Assembly: GCF_019977735.1 (NCBI RefSeq) | Contig: NZ_AP025018.1 | Location: 4,154,001 to 4,218,000 of the forward strand | Direction: 5' to 3' | Source: Calothrix sp. PCC 7716 | GTDB lineage: Bacteria > Cyanobacteriota > Cyanobacteriia > Cyanobacteriales > Nostocaceae | DNA length: 64,000 nt | Part shown: piece by piece, positions 53,468 to 62,455 of the stretch | Layout: each line of letters begins with the position of its first letter | Position numbering within the stretch: the stretch's first letter is position 1 | The notes under the pieces: generated by a model | Seen by the model: only the letters and a program-made list of their open reading frames with translations | The model's database searches: none | What the model was told of the DNA's origin: nothing | Program-made: the position numbers and the translations under genes

Positions 53468-53881
53468 ATGTTAATGTTGTCCTGTGAGCCTTCTACCCTG
53501 CGGGTGTTAGTAGTTGATGACCACGAACTAACTCGTATGACCCTGCAAATGGTACTTTCCTGCCAAAAGAACATGCAAGTAGTTGGTTTAGCAACCAATG
53601 GTCAAGAAGCTGTTGATATGGTAAAACGCCACCGACCAGACGTAATCGTCCTGGACTTACAAATGCCAGTTATGGATGGTTGGACGGCATCGGGTAAAAT
53701 CAAGGAAATTGCTCCTGATACGCAAATTATCGCCTACTCTTCGGTAGAAGACGCTAAAAACGTAGGTGCTAATAACGATATGGGTCGTTGGGATGTTTTT
53801 TGTAAAAAGGACGTACCCACTACTGAGTTAATTGCCCTGGTGCGTGAATTGGGAAACGGAAATAACGAATCCGCAGCTTGA
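53468..53881 (+). CDS. Single-domain response regulator
   Basis: A 137-residue receiver without output domain; the start may be 53468 or the ATG at 53474. Acidic pair VDDHE, phospho-Asp D63 (IVLDLQMP), Ser (IAYSSVED) and Lys (FCKKDV) are in place, so it should be phosphorylated. It has no kinase beside it and may serve one of the lone kinases, for example by phosphotransfer or protein binding. A Cys in FCKKD is a detail shared by cyanobacterial relatives as I remember them. Confidence 0.88.
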   Translation: MLMLSCEPSTLRVLVVDDHELTRMTLQMVLSCQKNMQVVGLATNGQEAVDMVKRHRPDVIVLDLQMPVMDGWTASGKIKEIAPDTQIIAYSSVEDAKNVGANNDMGRWDVFCKKDVPTTELIALVRELGNGNNESAA

Positions 53882-54046
53882 TAATTGCAATGCCTATGAA
53901 TCAGTTCAAGAGCCATATATTTCATCAATTGTCAAGAGTATTTTATCTACAAGTACTCCTGGCTAAAGCATTGGTAATTATCTAGTATGTGATAAGTACC
54001 AATGCTCTTTTAATATATCAGGGCGCCTATTTCAAATCATAATCGT

Positions 54047-54229
54047 CTATAAACTTCCTGTTTGTGGGAAAGTGCGTCTATATTCATCAATTAAATCATC
54101 CATTTCTTCCAAGGCTTGATTGACATCAACTCTCAACGTACCTAAATTAGGCTGCTCCAAAAGTTGTAGCAGGTATTCTCGTTTGGTTTCAACTTGGGCA
54201 ATGCGTGCTTTGAGTGTTTGTAAGTCCAT
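54047..54229 (-). CDS. Small coiled-coil protein
   Basis: A 60-residue frame, MDLQTLKARIAQVETKREYL then VDVNQALEEMDDLIDEYRRTF, almost wholly helical with heptads. It reads as a real small cyanobacterial protein and its codon use looks coding, but I cannot name the family. It is isolated, in the same direction as the next two genes. Confidence 0.55.
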   Translation of the reverse strand: MDLQTLKARIAQVETKREYLLQLLEQPNLGTLRVDVNQALEEMDDLIDEYRRTFPQTGSL

Positions 54230-54303
54230 ATGTTTTAATACCTTTATTAGAGCCTCACTGTATACTTTTAACTTAACGCAAAAATTCTTAATATTTACAA
54301 ATA

Positions 54304-54352
54304 CTCAGCACTCAGCACTCAGCACTCAGCACTCAGCACTCAGCACTCAGCA
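54304..54352. repeat. Seven tandem CTCAGCA heptamers
   Basis: Exactly seven perfect units. The right part forms the last codons and the stop of the DUF309 gene on the minus strand (frame GTG CTG AGT GCT GAG TGC TGA). Confidence 0.97.
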
Positions 54353-54728
54353 CTATTTTTGGAATAGGAAATCTTTCATCTTTACCGAGTATGAGATTTG
54401 TAATCATTTCTGGTTGAGTGTGTTGAAGTATTTTTAATAAAGCTACACTTTGGTCTAAGAATTCATCTACATCAACACCACCAAAAACAGATGGGTAACG
54501 TCGCAAGCGGTTAGTGCCTTCTCCAAGTAAAATGGTGGCGCCGCGTAAATTACCGTTACCCAAGTGATACAAAGCAACAGCAACTTGCAGTATACCTTGG
54601 TAAAAAGTTTTTTCCGGCTCCAGGGCTTCTATCCATAAAGCTTCTAAGGTATCGTGGCAGGCGTAGAACGCGAGCGTATTGAACTGTTCTACACCTTGCC
54701 AATATTCCGAAGGCATTTCTTGGTTCAC
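54333..54728 (-). CDS. DUF309 protein with repeat-encoded C-terminus
   Basis: A 131-residue protein starting with GTG at 54728 (overlapping the ftrC stop) or ATG at 54716. EYWQGVEQFNTLAFYACHDTLEALWIE and FYQGILQVAVALYHLGNGNLRGATILLGEG are the DUF309 signature (H-x2-LE-x-LW). The family is found in plants and cyanobacteria and its role is unknown. The final residues VLSAEC come from the CTCAGCA heptamer array, which has replaced the original end. Translationally coupled with ftrC. Confidence 0.88.
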   Translation of the reverse strand: MNQEMPSEYWQGVEQFNTLAFYACHDTLEALWIEALEPEKTFYQGILQVAVALYHLGNGNLRGATILLGEGTNRLRRYPSVFGGVDVDEFLDQSVALLKILQHTQPEMITNLILGKDERFPIPKIVLSAEC

Positions 54729-55099
54729 GCCATGCTTTCCCGCACTTCCTTAATGGTTTCGAGCGAGATGTCTTGTTTATCACCTGCAAATTCGTTGTCT
54801 GGGGTAAGAAATAACATGCAGTGACATTCTTTACGTTCGCGCATTGGTACACAGGGGCAGTTCCAAAAAGTAGCAGCCACTTCAGCTTCTTTATCTTCGT
54901 AGTGCCGACAAGGGCATAAAGGCGCCCCTAGTTCATCTTTATGTTTAGCGAGTCCTTCGATTACAACAGCAGTAACCGAAGGTTCGGAACAGAAGTAAGT
55001 ACCAGTGCGCTTTGCATATTGCTCCGAAAAATGGCGCATTGCTTCAAGATTCTTATCGCTGGACTTTGAATTAACTTCTGATGCGTCTGATGCAATCAT
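54725..55099 (-). CDS. ftrC: Ferredoxin:thioredoxin reductase, catalytic subunit
   Basis: A 124-residue protein from the ATG at 55099. Seven cysteines are in the family pattern: Cys37, then CPC (62, 64), CPC (81, 83) and CHC (92, 94). By comparison with the Synechocystis enzyme, Cys62, 81, 83 and 92 hold the 4Fe-4S cluster and Cys64/Cys94 form the redox disulfide. The enzyme passes electrons from ferredoxin to thioredoxin in the light. The variable subunit is not in this window. It overlaps the downstream DUF309 gene by 4 bp. Confidence 0.97.
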   Translation of the reverse strand: MIASDASEVNSKSSDKNLEAMRHFSEQYAKRTGTYFCSEPSVTAVVIEGLAKHKDELGAPLCPCRHYEDKEAEVAATFWNCPCVPMRERKECHCMLFLTPDNEFAGDKQDISLETIKEVRESMA

Positions 55100-55329
55100 A
55101 GGACTTGTGTTAGAAGAGTTGAGTTTGAATACATATGCAGCATTGTACCGCACCCTACAACTCAAAACTTGGGTGATACTCCCCTTTCTTTATACGAGTC
55201 GAGCGAGCGACTTGCCTTGAATGTATCACCAATTAACTAGTTTTAGACAAGCACAGTAACCTTTTCATACCAGCATTGAAATATTGAATGCATACAATTA
55301 GAGATACTTAAACCGTCCGTTACATCCGT

Positions 55330-56496
55330 TCATAATCCGTTGCCAAGGCGCTTTTGTAATTGAACTTGCAGTTGTTCATCATGACTCAAAATAATACCTG
55401 GCACCTCTCGATTTATTACCTCTTGTGTCTCAGGTGATTTTGGTTGCCACAATAGCCAACGACTACCATTATTTATTGAAGATAGTGTAACTGGGTTTTG
55501 CGACAGCCAAATTATCGGCAATTTGGGTAGCTCCGCGATTACTTCGTCTTGTAACGGCGTAGTTGCTGCTAAAGTTTCAAGTACAGAACGTTCCCCTTTA
55601 ACTAAACCTGTGTCTTTTGTCCACAACTGTACGTTCATTTGTTGATGCATGGCATAAAAGTACAGCGATGCAGCAGCAATAACAGCTTGTTCAAAGTTCT
55701 CTTCATCCCACTTTCCCCCACTATCTAGGGCAATAATAATATCTTGCCCACCAGTAATTGTCTCAAACTCACGTACTCTTAGTTCGCCATAACGGGCACT
55801 AGTACGCCAATGTACTAATCGAATTGGGTCCATGACGTGGTAAGGACGTAAAGAACGCATGAGTCCTTCTGTTGCTTGCATTAAAGGGTTTCCTTGCGGG
55901 TTGCCTCTACAACTAGAATCCAAACCAATCTCATCAATTAAGGGGCAAGTCGTTAGGGGTAAAATCTGCGGGTAAACAATAGAGTAGGCTGGACAATTAT
56001 GTTCGCGTCTGCTCCAAAATAACCCAAACGGCGCCCCACTTCTAAACTCAACTGTATGCCAACGATATAAACCTCGACGTTCGGCATTTATATGGTAAGA
56101 AAACGAGTAACTACTTTTGGCGCCGATTATATTGATTGCATGTTGGTTGCTTACAACTGGTAGAGTATTGAGTGTATAGGGTAATATATCTTTTACGCTC
56201 AACAAACTTACATCTTGTTTTGATTGATTAGTTATTTCAAACTCCACCACCAAATCATCACCCGCCGTTACAGGTTCTATTGGATGGCGCCTGATAGATA
56301 GTCGCTTCAATGAACTACTCGGTAAAACAGCAGCAATAACCAACAGCGCACAACTTACACCGCTAATAACATACAACCAACCAGCCATAGTATTAATCGC
56401 GGCGCCGAAAAAGCAAATTGTAATTCCACTCAATACCCAACCACTATAAGCAGGGGCACAAGCGCGAGTTTCAAAATAATTAATAATACGCTTCAT
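55330..56496 (-). CDS. DUF58-domain protein
   Basis: A 388-residue protein from the ATG at 56496. Two close membrane helices at the start (AYSGWVLSGITICFFGAAINTMAGWLYVISG and following) are followed by an Ig-like domain (AGDDLVVEFEITNQSKQDVSLL) and a von Willebrand-like domain with the DUF58 signature (SLRPYHVMDPIRLVHWRTSARYGELRVREFE) and an Asp after the strand IIIALDSGG. Such proteins are commonly encoded with MoxR ATPases and transglutaminase-like proteins; neither partner is next to it here. Confidence 0.88.
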   Translation of the reverse strand: MKRIINYFETRACAPAYSGWVLSGITICFFGAAINTMAGWLYVISGVSCALLVIAAVLPSSSLKRLSIRRHPIEPVTAGDDLVVEFEITNQSKQDVSLLSVKDILPYTLNTLPVVSNQHAINIIGAKSSYSFSYHINAERRGLYRWHTVEFRSGAPFGLFWSRREHNCPAYSIVYPQILPLTTCPLIDEIGLDSSCRGNPQGNPLMQATEGLMRSLRPYHVMDPIRLVHWRTSARYGELRVREFETITGGQDIIIALDSGGKWDEENFEQAVIAAASLYFYAMHQQMNVQLWTKDTGLVKGERSVLETLAATTPLQDEVIAELPKLPIIWLSQNPVTLSSINNGSRWLLWQPKSPETQEVINREVPGIILSHDEQLQVQLQKRLGNGL

Positions 56497-56814
56497 AAAT
56501 ATAGCTTTTCTAATGTAAAAAAAAATCACATTTACTCGCTCTGCTATCAGTTAGCAGCATAGTATCCACTCAAGATTAACCTATCAACATAGCTAGTTCA
56601 CACTAACCATGCTATTTAATGAAATGACTGTAAAGATGGGTTGAGAGCCGTAGAAATTAACTAAGATAGATGTACATTAGCAATAGCAATCTAAGTAAGT
56701 TTACGGTCAATGAAAAGACAGTAAATATTTATGTATCAGTAATGGTACTGAATAAAATATAACTTTTTAGATTGAAAAATAGTTACAACCTGCAATCGGC
56801 GAAAGGACGCAGTC
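56497..56814. other. Divergent intergenic region
   Basis: 318 bp between the divergent DUF58 and PilT-like genes; AT-rich, with no repeat family, hairpin or frame that I would defend. GAAAGGAC at 56800 is the likely ribosome site of the pilus ATPase gene. Confidence 0.6.
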
Positions 56815-58107
56815 ATGGACGAATCTACAACGTCCCCGTTACAAAATCCCAAACTAGAGCATCTACCCGCAAAAGCCATGACGGGTCAAAACCCTATGGA
56901 TAACTCACGAGTATCCACAGGGAAGCGTTGCTCACCTCCACCACCACCTGTACTGCAAGTAGTCGGTCAAGCGCCTTTTATAAGCGTTACCGTTCAACAA
57001 ATGGTGCGCGATGCTTATGCCCAACAAGCTTCAGATATACATGTTCGTGTTGGAGAAGTACCAAGATTTCGGATTCGGGGTCACATGGTGGTTTACAGCA
57101 AAGGCGAAATAGTCTCACCTCAAACTTTTGAAACTTATTTAACCGAAGTTCTTACCCCATCGCAACGACAACGGTTTACCGAAACCAAAGAACTCGATAC
57201 AGGAATTTTCTATCCTGGCTTTTTACGTTGTAGAGTCAATTGTTTTGAAACCCTGACAGGCGGTGCAATGGTGCTGCGGTTAATAACCTTAGAAGTACCA
57301 TCAATTGACAGCTTGCGCTTACCAGCTGTTCTCAAAGACATTGTTTCCAAAAAACAGGGTTTAATTTTAGTTACAGGCCCAACGGGTTCGGGTAAATCGA
57401 CCACAATTGCGTCAATGATTCGCTTTCTCAACGAAACAGCGCAAAAACATATTGTTACGATTGAAGACCCGATTGAATATGTCCACACTTCACAAAAATG
57501 TTTAATAAGTCAGCGTGAAGTTGGATTACACACCTACGAATTTCATGATGCTCTACGGTCAGTATTGCGTGAAGACCCAGATGTAATTTTAATCGGGGAA
57601 ATGCGCGACCGTATAACTGTAGATACAGCCTTAAAAGCAGCGCAAACAGGGCATTTAGTTTTAGGCACATTGCACACCAAAAACGCAATGGCTGTTATTA
57701 ACAGACTACTAAATATCTACAACCCTGACGAACAAGCTGCGATGCGAGTGCAAATTGTAGATTCGCTAGTTGCCGTTGTTGCCCAGCAGTTAATTCCTAC
57801 AACCGATGCTCGAAGAGTTGCCGCAATGGAAATATTGCTCAACACTCCTACAATGCAAGACTTCTTGCTTAAAGGTGAAGATATTCAAGCTTACCAACTT
57901 ATGGAGGATAGTACTTCGGATGGAATGCAGGTTATGAACCATGCACTATGCGAATTAATGCTAACCGGGCAAATTCGCGTCGAAGATGCAGTTAATGCTT
58001 CCCCTGATGTTGGTGACTTAAGGCGCCGTGCCCGAAACGACGGGTATAATCCATCACAATCTACACGACGCGAAAAGCAAGAAGCCTACAACTTCACCCC
58101 TCGCTAA
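56815..58107 (+). CDS. PilT-like type IV pilus ATPase
   Basis: A 430-residue GspE/PilT ATPase. N-terminal domain: VRDAYAQQASDIHVRVGEVPRFRIRGHMV; ATPase: Walker A GPTGSGKS (188-195), the acidic box TIEDPIEYVH, Walker B DPDVILIGEMRD, and the His box GHLVLGTLHT. The C-terminal AIRNLIREG motif of the main PilT is not seen; a basic tail (RRRARNDG, RREKQEAYNF) is in its place, and a Pro-rich stretch (PPPPPV) precedes the core. These features suggest a PilT2-type paralogue, which in cyanobacteria affects motility direction, rather than the principal retraction motor. Confidence 0.88.
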   Translation: MDESTTSPLQNPKLEHLPAKAMTGQNPMDNSRVSTGKRCSPPPPPVLQVVGQAPFISVTVQQMVRDAYAQQASDIHVRVGEVPRFRIRGHMVVYSKGEIVSPQTFETYLTEVLTPSQRQRFTETKELDTGIFYPGFLRCRVNCFETLTGGAMVLRLITLEVPSIDSLRLPAVLKDIVSKKQGLILVTGPTGSGKSTTIASMIRFLNETAQKHIVTIEDPIEYVHTSQKCLISQREVGLHTYEFHDALRSVLREDPDVILIGEMRDRITVDTALKAAQTGHLVLGTLHTKNAMAVINRLLNIYNPDEQAAMRVQIVDSLVAVVAQQLIPTTDARRVAAMEILLNTPTMQDFLLKGEDIQAYQLMEDSTSDGMQVMNHALCELMLTGQIRVEDAVNASPDVGDLRRRARNDGYNPSQSTRREKQEAYNFTPR

Positions 58108-58136
58108 AATCATTATCTTACATAGCTCTTTAGCTC

Positions 58137-58230
58137 TTGTGGAGCGGGCATCCCTGCCCGCCTCTACCCTATATTTCACAACCTAAAAATATATTTTTAA
58201 ATTGTATGACGGGCAAGGATGCTCCGAACT
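58137..58230. repeat. GGGCATCCCTGCCC palindrome and a degenerate second copy
   Basis: TTGTGGAGCGGGCATCCCTG with CCCGCC lies 29 bp past the PilT-like gene, and ACGGGCAAGGATGCTCC (about 58209) is an inverted partner, so the two can pair into a larger hairpin. It may end transcription. Confidence 0.7.
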
Positions 58231-58339
58231 TTGCCAGAAGAATAATCTCCTGGCAAGTTCTCTCCATCCCACAAGATTGGTACTACTGGTTAATCTAAAC
58301 CAGTAGTACTGTTAAAAAACTATAGAAAATCTAAACCTT

Positions 58340-58693
58340 CTAAGCAGATTTTGGTTCTTTACAGTAATTTCTAATACCTATCTTGAGTATGTATAAAGTT
58401 ACTGGAACAGCAAGAGAAACAGGTGGAGGTAAAAACCCTGCTACTAAATTTAACAACCCTAAAAAATCTTCTGCTGGTTGACTACATACAGTTTCACGGC
58501 ATTTTCGTGCTAACTCATCTAAATCAACTTCTCGAAATTGGGCGCCATCTTGTTTTGATAACTCTGTAAATGCAGCCTCAAGATTACCATTATATTTCTC
58601 AATAGTGTCAAGTGCAGTTTTGGCACCCGCATCAGGATAATTAGATAACTGCGTGCGATAGTGCTGAAGTTCTTCTTTTGAAATAGATGCCAT
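58340..58693 (-). CDS. Small protein of unknown function with hydrophobic C-terminus
   Basis: A 117-residue protein. Residues 1-50 are helical (EELQHYRTQLSNYPDAGAKTAL, DTIEKYNGNLEAAFTELS), rather like a UBA-type helical bundle; residues 80-108 are hydrophobic (FLGLLNLVAGFLPPPVSLAVPVTLYILKIG) and could be a membrane hairpin. Not recognised. It lies 19 bp behind the next upstream gene on the same strand, possibly in one transcript. Confidence 0.55.
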   Translation of the reverse strand: MASISKEELQHYRTQLSNYPDAGAKTALDTIEKYNGNLEAAFTELSKQDGAQFREVDLDELARKCRETVCSQPAEDFLGLLNLVAGFLPPPVSLAVPVTLYILKIGIRNYCKEPKSA

Positions 58694-58712
58694 GTTTTTA
58701 CAACGAGAAATA

Positions 58713-59348
58713 TTATTTTTTAAGAACGACGTTGAATGAATTTAAATAACCTGCAATACTTTTGGTTAAAAACTTTTGCTGTCTTTTGGTGGTGATGACC
58801 ATGACTTGATACAGGCGCCCTTCAGCAAAGTATAAACGGTTTCTAGTAATTTTGCCCCCAGCGTTGATGTATTCAATTTCTCGTCCTGGATGTCCATTGG
58901 AGCTACGAATGCTTTTTTCGGTTAAAAGATTACTTTTGGTTGTTTTTAATGCCATTTCTTGAGCATTTTTTAGTACTTCTTCGGGGTCTGCCATTTGTCC
59001 ATAGCTGTCGGGGAAGTCGTTAAATGCGACTACATAAGCAACTTCTTGTCTGGGAGGTTGGGCAATAAACACCTGTAGGTTTATTTCTCCCATAAAGGTT
59101 CTTTGTGTCTGGGATGTTACCTTTGGTTGACCCGGCATTAAAACGCTGAAACGTCCATCAGAGGGAGTAAATACTTTCCATCGGAATTTTTCTACCTCTG
59201 ATGCGTCTGGTTTTGGTGCTGATGGTTTACGTGAGGAACGTGCTTCTACAGCTGTAGTGAGCGCAAAAATTAAAGCTGCGGTCAAAAAAGGTAGAAAACC
59301 CTGAATTTTATTTCTGAATTTTAGTCGAGTCAAAGGTGTTAATGTCAT
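58713..59348 (-). CDS. Exported protein of unknown function
   Basis: A 211-residue protein with a signal peptide (RNKIQGFLPFLTAALIFALTTAVEA, cleavage near residue 36). The mature domain begins FRWKVFTPSDGRFSVLMPGQPKVTSQTQRT and continues with YVVAFNDFP and GHPGREIEYINAGGKITRNRLYFAEGRLYQVMV, a layout common in cyanobacterial periplasmic proteins of unknown role. No catalytic residues are obvious. Confidence 0.65.
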   Translation of the reverse strand: MTLTPLTRLKFRNKIQGFLPFLTAALIFALTTAVEARSSRKPSAPKPDASEVEKFRWKVFTPSDGRFSVLMPGQPKVTSQTQRTFMGEINLQVFIAQPPRQEVAYVVAFNDFPDSYGQMADPEEVLKNAQEMALKTTKSNLLTEKSIRSSNGHPGREIEYINAGGKITRNRLYFAEGRLYQVMVITTKRQQKFLTKSIAGYLNSFNVVLKK

Positions 59349-59403
59349 AGATTTGGCTATTGTGATGCTAATATCACGTACATGCCAATCTGTTATAACT
59401 CAC

Positions 59404-60429
59404 CTATAACCTAGCTGCACGAATAGCGGCGCCAATTAGTCCAACTTGTTGATTAAGAATAATTTTTACTGGTATGTCTTCTAAGATGCTTCGCATTCTT
59501 CCTTTTTGGCTGAAGTGCAGTAGAAAATCACCACCTTCAATAAGTGGCAGAATCTTAGGAGCAATACCACCAGCAATATATAATCCGCCGTATGGCAAAA
59601 GCTTTAACGCAAGGTTTCCAGCTTCGGCGCCGTAAGCTTCGACAAATAACTGCATTGCTTGTTCAGATAAATTATCAGTTTTATTGAGTGCAGCATTACC
59701 AATAGCGGCGCCTGGGTCTACACTTTTCTCTTGTTGTCCTGCTTGTTGTTCCCAAGCGCGAACTACTTGTGCAATGTCGGGAGACTCAGTAGCTATTTTA
59801 CGGTCTCTCAAAAATTGATAAATCGAGACAAGTCCTAAACCAGAGACAACCCGTTCGACAGAAACCCGTTGAATATCATGTTTATCGAGTAAATATTTTA
59901 ATAATTGAAACTCTAATTCTGTGCGTGGTGCAAAGTCGGCGTGTCCTCCTTCAGAAGGATACACATAGTACTCTTGTCCTTGCTTGATTAAAAAACCTTG
60001 CCCTAAACCTGTGCCGGCGCCAATAATGGCAATTGGAGCATCATCACGAGGATTTCCATCTTGTAACGTAAACAAATCTTGACTTTCGAGTCCTAAAATT
60101 CCATAACCAACAGCAGCAAAATCGTTAATTAGAGCTACATGAGGTATATTAAGTTCCTCTTGAAGACGCTCACAATCAAGATACCAAGCCAAATTGGTTA
60201 ATTTAGCAGTATCACCAACAACAGGCCCAGCTATACCAAAACACGCTTTTTGTGGATGGTCAGAATTAGCTTCAGCAAGAAACTGCTTGACCATAGGTAC
60301 CAAATCGACAAAATCGCCACTACGATAAGCATTCTCGTACACAGTTTGTAGTGATGACTTCTCGGTTGCATCAACCAATCGTAAAATCGTCTTGGTTCCG
60401 CCAATATCGCCGGCTAGTAATAAAGTCAT
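59404..60429 (-). CDS. glk: Glucokinase
   Basis: A 341-residue glucokinase from the ATG at 60429. The phosphate-1 motif LAGDIGGTKTILRLV opens the protein; ACFGIAGPVVGDTAKLTNLAWYLD, the catalytic Asp in LINDFAAVGYG, IGAGTGLGQGFLI (phosphate-2) and GGLYIAGGIAPKIL (adenosine motif) follow. It makes glucose 6-phosphate from glucose and ATP in the cytoplasm. The length is usual for the bacterial Glk family. It is 67 bp behind a histidine phosphatase gene on the same strand. Confidence 0.95.
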   Translation of the reverse strand: MTLLLAGDIGGTKTILRLVDATEKSSLQTVYENAYRSGDFVDLVPMVKQFLAEANSDHPQKACFGIAGPVVGDTAKLTNLAWYLDCERLQEELNIPHVALINDFAAVGYGILGLESQDLFTLQDGNPRDDAPIAIIGAGTGLGQGFLIKQGQEYYVYPSEGGHADFAPRTELEFQLLKYLLDKHDIQRVSVERVVSGLGLVSIYQFLRDRKIATESPDIAQVVRAWEQQAGQQEKSVDPGAAIGNAALNKTDNLSEQAMQLFVEAYGAEAGNLALKLLPYGGLYIAGGIAPKILPLIEGGDFLLHFSQKGRMRSILEDIPVKIILNQQVGLIGAAIRAARL

Positions 60430-60496
60430 AATATTTGTACAGCTAGTAGTCAAGAGTTAATGGTTAATAGCAATTAACCATTATTCCATTACTCTT

Positions 60497-61144
60497 CTAA
60501 TTAAATCGAACCATTTCTTCCACCTCAGTCAAGTGCGATGTATCTCCTTTTAGCTCAATCCACCACTCAGGGTGCTGACGAACAAGCTTAAACAAACTAC
60601 ACAACCTAACTTTTTCAGCTTGGTAAATAGATTCTCCTGCAATTCCCATTACAGCACCGTTGACTGATGCACCGTGTGCCACTAACAGTATATTTTCAGG
60701 TGAGTACTCAGTAGCCAAACATCTGGCTGTTTGTCCAGCACGTGCGCGAACTTGCGCTCGTGTTTCTGGATACCTAGCAGCAATGACAGGTGTGTAGCTA
60801 GCGTCTATACGGGGATAAAATTTGACCAATTCGCGAATCGAGTGTAGTTGTGGTTCTTCATCCATCCAATCAGGATTTAGCCATTCGCTCAAGCCTGTTT
60901 CTAACTTTATTGGTAAATTTAGGACATCAGCGATGGCATGTGCTGTTTGCACAGTTCGCAAAAACGGTGATACAAATATATGATGAATTTTTTCGCCTTT
61001 AAGACGATTTGCTAATTGTTGTGCTTGAATAAACCCATCTTCACTAAGTGGTGGATCATAACGACGTTCAGCAGTGAGAAACCAGTCGGGGTTTACAAAG
61101 TCGAGACGGTTAGCGTGTCTGGCAATCCAAATTATCTGAGACAT
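60497..61144 (-). CDS. Histidine phosphatase family protein
   Basis: A 215-residue member of the phosphoglycerate mutase/acid phosphatase superfamily. The active-site motif is IARHANRLDF (RHA instead of RHG), followed by SPFLRTVQTA with the second Arg and LVAHGASVNG with the second His. This variant resembles the fungal and plant Ais/UBASH3-like branch. The substrate is unknown; a sugar phosphate would fit the neighbouring glucokinase, but that is only context. Confidence 0.85.
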   Translation of the reverse strand: MSQIIWIARHANRLDFVNPDWFLTAERRYDPPLSEDGFIQAQQLANRLKGEKIHHIFVSPFLRTVQTAHAIADVLNLPIKLETGLSEWLNPDWMDEEPQLHSIRELVKFYPRIDASYTPVIAARYPETRAQVRARAGQTARCLATEYSPENILLVAHGASVNGAVMGIAGESIYQAEKVRLCSLFKLVRQHPEWWIELKGDTSHLTEVEEMVRFN

Positions 61145-61360
61145 TCACTCTAATTTCCAGCGAGTGCGAGGATAAACGCAGGGTGGGAAATATATATAAT
61201 GACATGTTTCGTTATGTTAAGCATTGAAACCCTTAGACAAATTTTGTGGTTTTACATGATGCTTTGTTTGCTACACCAGGCAAAAAGCGCTGTTCACAGT
61301 TTAAAAATTGCAAACGGCGCCTTTATTACAGATAATTTTTGCTTGGTTCAAAAATAAAAG

Positions 61361-61552
61361 TTAAGATGGCTCTAAGTTCTGGCGCCGTTTTCGTTCAACA
61401 AATTGCCTTAATTCATCAATAGAATTGAGAGTTACACCGTTATTTTGCACCCTTATTACCGCTTCTGACACAGCATCTGCATCATCACGGTGGTTTAAAA
61501 TATAATCTCTTAACTCCTGTTGCGTCATTTCTTGATAATTCGGTTTAGTCAT
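61361..61552 (-). CDS. DUF6887-like small protein
   Basis: A 63-residue protein, MTKPNYQEMTQQELRDYILN, HRDDADAVSEAVIRVQ. I recognise the PNYxxMTQxELRxYxLxHRDD pattern as the small cyanobacterial family I know as DUF6887. Its ATG overlaps the stop of the next upstream gene (ATGA), so the two are coupled. Function unknown; such paired small genes have been suspected to be toxin-antitoxin-like, but I know of no proof. Confidence 0.75.
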   Translation of the reverse strand: MTKPNYQEMTQQELRDYILNHRDDADAVSEAVIRVQNNGVTLNSIDELRQFVERKRRQNLEPS

Positions 61553-61725
61553 ACTATAGTTACCTCGCCGTATATATTTATCAAAATCTCTAATCCTTCA
61601 CCAGCCAAGATATACAGATTCCTTGTTCTATCATCTATCGTTACCAAATTAATAGATGAATACATTTGTGTTAAATTCTGACACATTTTGTACAACTCTA
61701 TCGCCTGTTCTACTGTTGGACTCAT
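61549..61725 (-). CDS. DUF6888-like small protein
   Basis: A 58-residue gene that I translated by hand: MSPTVEQAIELYKMCQNLTQ, then MYSSINLVTIDDRTRNLYILA and GEGLEILINIYGEVTIV. The pattern matches the small family I know as DUF6888, the usual neighbour of DUF6887. Start ATG at 61725, stop TGA at 61549-61551, overlapping the next ATG. Function unknown. Confidence 0.75.
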   Translation of the reverse strand: MSPTVEQAIELYKMCQNLTQMYSSINLVTIDDRTRNLYILAGEGLEILINIYGEVTIV

Positions 61726-62128
61726 TAATACACTGCCTGTTGAGATTACCTAATCATGATTATAATCCTGCCTTAGCAATTGAATCAAATATGAATCGTT
61801 AATTTTTATGTATAACCTAGCTTCTGTGCTATTAATTAGAGATTTTAGCATATTTTGATTCATTATCAAGTATATAGTGTATATTTTCTTATACGATATG
61901 AGTCAAAAATGCTACAGTCAGATGTAAAGCAATTACTATTGGTCTGTGTCATAAAATTTGGGGTGTTTTAGCATAGGCATTCGGCGCCTGTGCAGTCTAT
62001 ATATTTTTTTACCACAGAGACGCAAAGTACACGGAGTGAAGAGAATTTAACCACATAATCCGGAGGATTTCCCGCTTTCTTAGGCACGCTCGTACACAAA
62101 GAAAAAATTATTAGGTATTAGCTGGCGC
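61726..62128. repeat. Gap with a dispersed TTACCACAGAGACGCAAAG unit
   Basis: 403 bp without a gene. The stretch 62011-62105 (TTTTACCACAGAGACGCAAA, then GGCACGCTCGTACACAAAG) shares blocks with 2660-2695, where ACCACAGAGCCACGCTCGTA is present. Such ACCACAGAGACGCAGAG-type units are common mobile debris in cyanobacteria. Confidence 0.65.
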
Positions 62129-62455
62129 CTATAATGAAGCAATTAAAACATCAATTAAAAAAGAATAATAGCGTCGAAGTGCAATATATGTAATAGCAAC
62201 GCTTGCGGTAATTATATCTACCCCTATTTGAAATTTAAGTGACAGTGAAGAATGGTAACTACTCAACATCATCAAAACATGGGCGCCATGTCCTAGACCG
62301 CAACTAAAAAATACGCACATAGTAGCCAGCGCAAGCGGAGCCTTCTGTTGCCCTCGTATAAATGGCAACAAAATCATCAGAGCAATTATAAAATAGCAAA
62401 GCGAAATAACGCTATTTGCACCAATTAGCAGTCCATTCAACATTCGCAGTACCAT
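62129..62455 (-). pseudogene. Membrane sensor domain, probably cut off from its output
   Basis: About 108 residues from the ATG at 62455. Three hydrophobic segments, including NSVISLCYFIIALMILLPFI, LALATMCVFFSCGLGHGAHVLMML and FQIGVDIITASVAITYIAL. The order, and CGLGH in the second segment, resemble the membrane input domain that begins some cyanobacterial histidine kinases, similar in plan to the ethylene-receptor domain (CGxxH). The kinase part is missing: the frame stops right after the third helix and repeats follow. Probably a remnant; a small stand-alone membrane protein is the alternative. Confidence 0.5.
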
